A stretch of 5,392 nucleotides of DNA, taken from positions 1 through 5,392 of the forward strand of contig JAHEMS010000277.1 of NCBI GenBank assembly GCA_024643595.1. The letters are read 5' to 3'. Below, in pieces: positions 1 through 5,392 of this stretch (position 1 is the first letter of the stretch; every line of letters starts with the position of its first letter). The notes beneath the pieces are model-generated. The model ran no database searches. It was not told the DNA's origin and was given only the letters and a program-made list of their open reading frames with translations. This DNA comes from Bacteroidota bacterium (GTDB lineage Bacteria > Bacteroidota > Bacteroidia > Cytophagales > Cyclobacteriaceae). A program made the position numbers and the translations under genes.

Positions 1-47
1 CTATGCCACATAACGGTTGCCGTCCTCCTAAGAAAAGAAGAGTTTAA
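1..47 (+). CDS. rpsK: 30S ribosomal protein S11, C-terminal end only (5' truncated by window)
   Basis: Reading from base 3, fourteen codons give MPHNGCRPPKKRRV and then TAA at 45-47. This is the highly conserved C-terminus of bacterial S11 (typical ending PHNGCRPPKKRRV), a protein of the 30S platform that contacts 16S rRNA near the E site and mRNA exit. Only the tail is visible, so length and start cannot be judged. It lies 22 nt upstream of rpsD, the normal order in the bacterial alpha operon (rpsM-rpsK-rpsD-rpoA-rplQ), so it is almost certainly co-transcribed with the genes that follow. Identification rests on the short but very diagnostic tail plus the neighbours. Confidence 0.94.
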   Translation, partial: MPHNGCRPPKKRRV

Positions 48-69
48 TAATTAAAGACAAAGAAAAGTC

Positions 70-675
70 ATGGCAAGGTACATCGGCCCTAAAGCGAGAA
101 TCTCCAGAAGATTTAACGAGCCAATTCTGGGCGAGAGCAAAGCGCTACAAAAGAAGAATTATGCTCCCGGTATGCACGGAAAAGGCAAAAAACGTAAGCA
201 ATCTGAATATGCTATTCAGTTAGCGGAGAAGCAGAAAGCCAAATATATTTATGGAGTATTGGAACGTCAGTTTGAGAATATATTTGACAAAGCATCCCGC
301 AAGAAAGGTGTAACCGGTGAGGTACTATTGCAGATGTTGGAATCTAGACTAGATAATACGGTATATCGTCTTGGAATTGCCCCAACGCGCAGAGCTGCCC
401 GTCAGTTGGTTGTTCATAAGCACATCACGGTAAATGGAGATGTGGTTAATATTCCGTCAGTGAATCTTCGCCCTGGCGATGTCGTAGCTGTTCGCGAAAA
501 ATCTAAATCATTGGAGACAATCACTTATTCGCTATCTATCCAAAGTGCAAAAAAATATAATTGGCTAGAGTGGGATGGCAGTGACATGTCAGGTAAACTG
601 ATCAACTTACCTCCTCGGGAAGATATCCCAGAAAATATCAATGAGCAATTAATCGTTGAATTGTACTCTAAGTAA
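70..675 (+). CDS. rpsD: 30S ribosomal protein S4
   Basis: S4 is a primary 16S rRNA-binding protein that nucleates assembly of the 30S body and helps maintain decoding fidelity at the mRNA entry site. At 201 residues it is close to the usual size of about 200-206. The N-terminal domain (about 1-90) opens [15 protein letters not shown], and [17 protein letters not shown] (31-47) is the family's basic loop. The S4 RNA-binding fold covers about 92-140, with [21 protein letters not shown] and then [15 protein letters not shown]. There are no cysteines, so this is a zinc-free version. The ATG at 70 gives the canonical MARY start; its leader is A-rich (taaagacaaagaaaagtca) with no Shine-Dalgarno motif, as usual in Bacteroidota. 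In E. coli S4 represses its own operon through a leader near rpsM; any equivalent would lie upstream of this window. Confidence 0.98.
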   Translation: MARYIGPKARISRRFNEPILGESKALQKKNYAPGMHGKGKKRKQSEYAIQLAEKQKAKYIYGVLERQFENIFDKASRKKGVTGEVLLQMLESRLDNTVYRLGIAPTRRAARQLVVHKHITVNGDVVNIPSVNLRPGDVVAVREKSKSLETITYSLSIQSAKKYNWLEWDGSDMSGKLINLPPREDIPENINEQLIVELYSK

Positions 676-699
676 TCCTCAACTAATAATAAACCGCAT

Positions 700-1689
700 A
701 TGTCAATATTAGCATTTCAAATGCCTGAGAAAGTGGTGATGGAGAAATCAGATGATTTTCATGGCCTATTTACATTCAAACCTTTGGAAAAAGGATACGG
801 TGTAACCATCGGCAACGCACTACGCAGAATTCTCTTGTCTTCATTGGAGGGCTATGCAATTACGGGAATAAAAATTCCTGGAGTATTGCATGAATTTTCA
901 TCTATTGAAGGAGTAGTAGAAGATGTAGCTGAAATTATTTTGAATTTGAAGCAGGTGCGCCTGAAAAAAGTAACGGATAATTTTGATAATAAGATTACCG
1001 TAAGCATTAAAAAGCAAAAGCAATTTAAAGCTGGAGACATCACTAAGTTTACCTCTTCTTTTGAAGTTTTGAATGAGGATCATGTTATCTGTAACATTGA
1101 TGAGGCTGCTCAATTCGAGATAGAATTAACAATAGAAAAAGGCAGAGGATATCTACCTGCCGAAGAGAATAAGCCAAGTGAACAGGTTTTTGGCTTTATT
1201 CCAATCGATGCTATTTTCACCCCGGTGAAAAACGTTAAATACAGTGTTGAAAATACGCGTGTTGAACAGAAAACTGACTATGAGAAATTGTTGGTAGATA
1301 TCGAAACGGATGGTTCAATTCATCCCGAGAAAGCACTTGAAGGGGCAGCATTTATTCTAATCTCACATTTCAGACTATTCTCTGACAAGTCAATTGAGCT
1401 GGAGACCGGTAAGGACAGCGAGGTTGAGCAGGTTGACGAAGAGATGTTACACATGCGCAAGTTGTTAAAGACACAGCTCCATGACCTTGACTTGTCTGTA
1501 CGCGCATATAACTGCTTGAAAGCTGCCGATGTGAAAACACTCGCTGATCTGGTGCAGTTGGATATATCAGATATGATGAAATTCAGAAACTTCGGAAAGA
1601 AGTCATTGGCTGAATTGGAACAATTGGTGGCTGAGAAGAACCTGACCTTTGGCATGGATCTCGGCAAGTATAAACTGGAAGAAGATTAA
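700..1689 (+). CDS. rpoA: DNA-directed RNA polymerase subunit alpha
   Basis: RpoA dimerises to start RNA polymerase assembly, and its C-terminal domain contacts promoter DNA and activators. The 329 residues match the common family length. The N-terminal assembly domain (about 1-235) carries [19 protein letters not shown] (38-56), the conserved dimer helix that also contacts beta, then [18 protein letters not shown] (67-84) and [15 protein letters not shown] (148-162). An acidic flexible linker (about 236-250) joins it to the C-terminal domain (about 255-322). That domain has [14 protein letters not shown] (265-278), where Arg268 and Asn271 align with the DNA-contacting Arg265 and Asn268 of E. 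coli, and [12 protein letters not shown] (298-309). The ATG at 700 gives [14 protein letters not shown], matching the Bacteroidota pattern M-x-ILAFQ-x-P; the ATG at 721 is less likely. The leader has no Shine-Dalgarno motif. The stop is 2 nt before the rplQ start. Confidence 0.98.
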   Translation: MSILAFQMPEKVVMEKSDDFHGLFTFKPLEKGYGVTIGNALRRILLSSLEGYAITGIKIPGVLHEFSSIEGVVEDVAEIILNLKQVRLKKVTDNFDNKITVSIKKQKQFKAGDITKFTSSFEVLNEDHVICNIDEAAQFEIELTIEKGRGYLPAEENKPSEQVFGFIPIDAIFTPVKNVKYSVENTRVEQKTDYEKLLVDIETDGSIHPEKALEGAAFILISHFRLFSDKSIELETGKDSEVEQVDEEMLHMRKLLKTQLHDLDLSVRAYNCLKAADVKTLADLVQLDISDMMKFRNFGKKSLAELEQLVAEKNLTFGMDLGKYKLEED

Positions 1690-1691
1690 TC

Positions 1692-2207
1692 ATGAGACAC
1701 GGGAAAAAAATAAATCATCTTGGTAGAAAGACGGCTCATCGTCATGCGCTTCTTTCCAATATGGCCTCTTCGCTGATTTTGCATAAGAGAATTACTACGA
1801 CGTTAGCAAAAGCAAAGGCCTTGAAAAAGTATGTTGAGCCTTTGATCACTAAGGCAAAGGATAACACAACACATTCACGCAGAACAGTGATGTCATATCT
1901 TCAAAATAAGGAGTCTGTTATTGCATTGTTCGGAGAAGTAGCGGGTCGTACAGCAGATCGTCCTGGTGGCTATACCAGAATTATTAAGTTAGGGGATGTC
2001 CGTTTGGGAGATGCGGCAGAAATGTGCTTGCTTGAATTGGTTGATTTCAATGAGATCTACAAGAAAGATGGCGCAGAGAAGAAGGCTAAAACTCGTAGGG
2101 GACGCAAAAGTAAGAAGACTGAAGAGGCCGAAGTAGTGGCGGAATCTGCTGTTGTGGAAGAAAAACCTAAAAAAGCAGCTAAAAAATCTGCCAAAAGCAA
2201 AGAATGA
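1692..2207 (+). CDS. rplQ: 50S ribosomal protein L17, with a charged C-terminal extension
   Basis: L17 is a bacterial 50S protein near the polypeptide exit side of the large subunit. The core (about 1-125) opens [20 protein letters not shown] and continues with [23 protein letters not shown] in the usual place. Near residues 90-106, [18 protein letters not shown] is the family's C-terminal signature, followed by [14 protein letters not shown]. The total is 171 residues against 127 in E. coli. The extra 45 or so residues (127-171) are low-complexity: rich in Lys, Arg, Ala, Glu and Val, basic at first, acidic in the middle ([14 protein letters not shown]) and Lys/Ala-rich at the end. Such tails are frequent on Bacteroidota L17 and are probably disordered. 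The 2-nt gap after rpoA suggests translational coupling; it is the last gene before a strong terminator. Confidence 0.98.
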   Translation: MRHGKKINHLGRKTAHRHALLSNMASSLILHKRITTTLAKAKALKKYVEPLITKAKDNTTHSRRTVMSYLQNKESVIALFGEVAGRTADRPGGYTRIIKLGDVRLGDAAEMCLLELVDFNEIYKKDGAEKKAKTRRGRKSKKTEEAEVVAESAVVEEKPKKAAKKSAKSKE

Positions 2208-2225
2208 TAGCTATTTTAGAAATAG

Positions 2226-2260
2226 AAAAAGGGATTGAACGAAAGTTCAGTCCCTTTTTT
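2226..2260 (+). terminator. Intrinsic terminator of the alpha operon
   Basis: A near-perfect 15-bp stem pairs 2226-2240 (aaaaagggattgaac) with 2245-2259 (gttcagtcccttttt). The only irregularity is a G·U wobble, and the GAAA tetraloop (2241-2244) is of the stable GNRA type closed by C-G. The right arm runs directly into a T tract (2254-2261). It begins 18 nt after the rplQ stop and is placed to end the ribosomal transcript before carA. The A-rich left arm means it could also form in the reverse direction, but no opposing gene is present that would need it. Confidence 0.93.
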
Positions 2261-2302
2261 TATGTATTTATCGTCCCGAAATCGGTTGTTTAAATTTTAA
2301 TG

Positions 2303-2328
2303 TTAATCATAACAATCAAACCTTAATC
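2303..2328 (+). repeat. Two TTAATC direct repeats 20 bp apart upstream of carA
   Basis: TTAATC occurs at 2303-2308 and again at 2323-2328, a 20-bp offset that is close to two helical turns. Both lie just upstream of the proposed -7 box at 2335-2342, where an operator or activator site could be. The units are short and the region is A/T-rich, so chance is a real alternative. No known regulator is recognised. Confidence 0.2.
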
Positions 2329-2334
2329 CTAAAC

Positions 2335-2342
2335 TATTTTTG
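2335..2342 (+). promoter_or_regulatory. Probable Bacteroidota-type -7 promoter element for carA-eno
   Basis: TATTTTTG fits the TAnnTTTG consensus of the main sigma factor in Bacteroides and Flavobacterium at all six fixed positions. It lies after the alpha-operon terminator and 22 nt before the carA start codon, so transcription would begin around 2346-2350 and leave a very short 5' leader. The matching -33 TTG is not seen at the expected distance (about 2311-2316 reads acaatc), which weakens the call. A TTTTTG run in A/T-rich DNA could also be chance. Confidence 0.45.
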
Positions 2343-2364
2343 TTAACGATTTACCCTTAAAACA

Positions 2365-3468
2365 TTGAGAGAAAACGCATATCTACTACTCGAAGACGGC
2401 TTCCTTATTGAAGGAAAAGCAATTGGCAAAAAAGGCACCTCAGGAGGTGAAATCTGTTTTAATACAGGAATGACAGGCTATCAGGAAATTTATACTGACC
2501 CTTCCTACTACGGACAGATCATTGTAAACACAACTGCGCATATAGGAAATTATGGCACCGTGTCAGATGAGCAGGAATCGGCTAGCCCCAAAATCAGTGG
2601 TATAGTTGTCAATGAATTCTCGGATGAGTTTAGTCGTAAAACTGCCAAGGAGAGCCTCCAAAATTATCTTGAAAAAAATAATGTAGTAGGCATATCCGAT
2701 GTAGATACGAGGATGTTGGTCCGCCACATCCGAAGTAAAGGGGCGATGAATGCCTTGATCTCATCGGAATTAAGCCCTGAACAGATGAAGGAAGAAATAA
2801 AGAAAGTGCCATCCATGGACGGATTGGAACTATCATCTGTTGTAAGCACCAAGAAATCGTATTTTATGGGAGATGCCAACGCGCTCGTAAAAATTGCGGC
2901 CTTGGATGTGGGTATTAAAACAAGCATACTTACCAACCTTATTGAAAAGGGATGTTATGTTCAGGTATTTCCAGCACAAACTTCTTTTGAGGAAATGAAT
3001 GCCTGGCAACCGGATGGTTTTTTTATTTCAAATGGTCCTGGGGATCCGTCTGTGATGATCTATGCAATAACCACTGTCAAGAAAATTCTTGATTCCGGTA
3101 AACCAGTTTTTGGAATTTGTCTGGGACATCAATTACTTGCATTGGCAGCAGGATTGTCTACCTATAAAATGCACCACGGGCATCGGGGATTAAATCATCC
3201 TGTGAAAAATCTGGTTACAGGTTTAGGTGAAATGACTTCACAAAATCACGGATTTGCTGTCAGCGAAAAGGATATTGAGAAAAATCCGGATGTAGAAGTA
3301 ACTCATCTTCATTTGAATGATAATACCATCATGGGGATTCGCCTAAAAAGTAAAAAGGCCTTTTCAGTACAATATCATCCGGAGGCATCGCCTGGCCCAC
3401 ATGATAGTCGATATTTGTTCGACCAGTTTATTTCTTTGGTTAAAGAAGAAATCATAATATCTCAATAG
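2365..3468 (+). CDS. carA: Carbamoyl-phosphate synthase small (glutaminase) subunit, TTG start
   Basis: CarA hydrolyses glutamine and channels ammonia to CarB, which makes carbamoyl phosphate for pyrimidine and arginine synthesis in the cytoplasm. The protein has 367 residues (E. coli 382). The N-terminal CPSase small-chain domain (about 4-135) shows ALL-type strand YLLLEDG, GGEICFNTGMTGYQEIYTDP (27-46) and ISDVDTRMLVRHIR (110-123). The class I glutamine amidotransferase domain (about 176-362) has SNGPGDP (222-228), the nucleophile Cys252 in FGICLGHQLLALAAG, HHGHRGLNHPVKNL (270-283), and His338 and Glu340 in QYHPEASPGPHDS. The catalytic triad is therefore complete. The start is the TTG at 2365: an in-frame TAA at 2344-2346 blocks extension, no ATG or GTG lies between, and the next in-frame ATG (residue 36) would remove conserved sequence. 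carB is not in the window. eno follows after 28 nt, so the two are probably co-transcribed. Confidence 0.96.
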   Translation: MRENAYLLLEDGFLIEGKAIGKKGTSGGEICFNTGMTGYQEIYTDPSYYGQIIVNTTAHIGNYGTVSDEQESASPKISGIVVNEFSDEFSRKTAKESLQNYLEKNNVVGISDVDTRMLVRHIRSKGAMNALISSELSPEQMKEEIKKVPSMDGLELSSVVSTKKSYFMGDANALVKIAALDVGIKTSILTNLIEKGCYVQVFPAQTSFEEMNAWQPDGFFISNGPGDPSVMIYAITTVKKILDSGKPVFGICLGHQLLALAAGLSTYKMHHGHRGLNHPVKNLVTGLGEMTSQNHGFAVSEKDIEKNPDVEVTHLHLNDNTIMGIRLKSKKAFSVQYHPEASPGPHDSRYLFDQFISLVKEEIIISQ

Positions 3469-3490
3469 TCCAACGCAAATCTTAAAATAG

Positions 3491-4774
<1,284 letters not shown>

Positions 4775-4799
4775 CTATTATATCAATATTTGCTTTGAG

Positions 4800-4835
4800 G
4801 AAGGCCTCACCAGTTTTGGTGGGGCTTTCTTATTT
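4800..4835 (+). terminator. Intrinsic terminator after eno
   Basis: A 13-bp stem pairs 4800-4812 (gaaggcctcacca) with 4817-4829 (tggtggggctttc), with two G·U wobbles and a GTTT loop at 4813-4816. It is followed by a moderately T-rich stretch (ttatttt, 4830-4836). It starts 26 nt after the eno stop and would end the carA-eno transcript. The U tract is weaker than in the rplQ terminator, but a second T run lies at 4842-4848. Confidence 0.88.
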
Positions 4836-4987
4836 TGGGAATTTTTTTACTTAAGAGGGAAAAATTGTCTCTACACTTAAATTGAAATATTCGAATTTGG
4901 ATGATTTAAGCCATTTAGGTGGATTTTAAATTCATGCCTGATTTTTGCGACATCAGTAAAAAAATAAAAGCGTTAAGCAAATAGTTT

Positions 4988-5392
4988 ATGGGAACTAACA
5001 TGTTGTTGATATCATTTGTGGTTGTTGCTTTAGGGGTAATGGGTTTGGTTCTACTTATTAACAAACTGGAATCAACTCCAGTCAGTCTGGACTTCGGAGG
5101 TATCTGGTTAAACGAATCGTTAAATATCAGAATACTCCTTCATGATGTTGATTCTGTCTTCCAGGGATCAGTTATCTGGGCGAATGGCATGGACAAATTA
5201 CTTGGATTTAAAGTAGTGGAGAATCTGAAATTTGATAGGTCAAAGAAAGGTAAAGGAAAATATTCTGATCCACTGACCGGAGAGCAATATGAAATTGATC
5301 TTCGGATGAAGAAAAAAGGACTAATTCAAATTAAAGCATACCATCCCAATTCTGAAAACATAGTCTTTTCTCAGGAGTGGAAGCAATTTGTG
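4988..5392 (+). CDS. Membrane-anchored DUF2147-like protein (3' end beyond window)
   Basis: An open frame of 135 codons runs from the ATG at 4988 to the last base of the window without a stop. Residues 5-24 (MLLISFVVVALGVMGLVLLI) form one hydrophobic helix, either an uncleaved anchor or a signal peptide, so the rest is probably outside the cytoplasm. After it come GGIWLNESLNIRI (37-49), FQGSVIWANG (58-67), LLGFKVVENL (71-80), KYSDPLTGEQYEIDL (91-105), then GLIQIKAYHP (111-120) and FSQEWKQ (127-133). This order resembles DUF2147: G-x-W start, a 'G-x-I-V-W' strand, 'LLG' strand, Y-x-D-P-x-[NT]-G-x-x-Y hairpin, then a final '[TS]-x-x-W'. DUF2147 proteins are small exported proteins of unknown function. 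An in-frame TAG at 4982-4984 excludes an earlier start; ATG at 5000 is an alternative. The leader has no Shine-Dalgarno motif. The coding call is solid; the family assignment is from memory and tentative. Confidence 0.8.
   Translation, partial: MGTNMLLISFVVVALGVMGLVLLINKLESTPVSLDFGGIWLNESLNIRILLHDVDSVFQGSVIWANGMDKLLGFKVVENLKFDRSKKGKGKYSDPLTGEQYEIDLRMKKKGLIQIKAYHPNSENIVFSQEWKQFV

Noticed and set aside
852..1113. Minus-strand open frames inside rpoA
   Set aside because: They lie entirely antisense to conserved RpoA N-terminal domain codons, look compositionally random and have no recognisable motif; shadows of the real gene.
1320..1667. 115-codon minus-strand open frame opposite the RpoA C-terminal region
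   Set aside because: Ser/Asn-rich translation typical of an antisense frame, no family resemblance, full overlap with a conserved gene.
2342..2347. GTTAAC palindrome overlapping the end of the -7 box of carA
   Set aside because: A single 6-bp palindrome in A/T-rich sequence; no flanking symmetry to suggest an operator.
2630..2936. Minus-strand open frames inside carA
   Set aside because: Antisense to conserved CarA sequence, mutually overlapping in different frames, with no promoter or domain evidence.
4879..4930. Short inverted arms (AAATT/AATTT and TTTAA/TTAAA) in the spacer after eno
   Set aside because: Arms of 5 bases in A/T-rich sequence are expected by chance, and no stable hairpin or known operator pattern results.
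4940..4947. GATTTTTG as a -7 promoter box for the last gene
   Set aside because: It misses the first T of TAnnTTTG, has no TTG at a proper -33 distance and sits in A/T-rich DNA; position about 40 nt before the ATG is plausible but the evidence is too thin.

Overview
The window reads as ordinary core chromosome of a member of the Bacteroidota, most likely a Cytophagales-like or related environmental lineage. The evidence is the gene order rpsK-rpsD-rpoA-rplQ followed by carA-eno, which as far as I recall is common in that phylum. None of the starts has a convincing Shine-Dalgarno sequence; they are preceded by A/T-rich leaders instead. There is a TAnnTTTG-type -7 promoter element before carA, and the RpoA and CarA proteins have a Bacteroidota-like wording. 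The lineage call is inference from sequence style, not from a database match. All genes are on the + strand, coding density is high, and I see no mobile elements, CRISPR arrays, tRNA or rRNA.

Positions 1-2260 are the tail of the ribosomal alpha operon: the last codons of rpsK (S11), then rpsD (S4), rpoA (RNA polymerase alpha subunit) and rplQ (L17). Gaps are only 22, 24 and 2 nt. The unit closes with a strong intrinsic terminator at 2226-2260. It supplies a primary 16S-binding protein, the RNA polymerase assembly platform and a 50S protein from one transcript.

Positions 2261-4835 hold a second unit. An A/T-rich intergenic stretch contains a probable promoter. It is followed by carA (glutaminase subunit of carbamoyl-phosphate synthase), which apparently starts at TTG, then after 28 nt by eno (enolase), and a second intrinsic terminator. 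Together they link carbamoyl phosphate supply (pyrimidine and arginine synthesis) with lower glycolysis. carB is not present in the window.

Positions 4836-5392 hold a short A/T-rich intergenic region and the first 135 codons of a gene that runs off the window. It encodes a protein with an N-terminal hydrophobic helix followed by a domain that resembles DUF2147. This is the only poorly characterised gene here. I do not see an undescribed biological system in the window; the findings are modest and scored accordingly.
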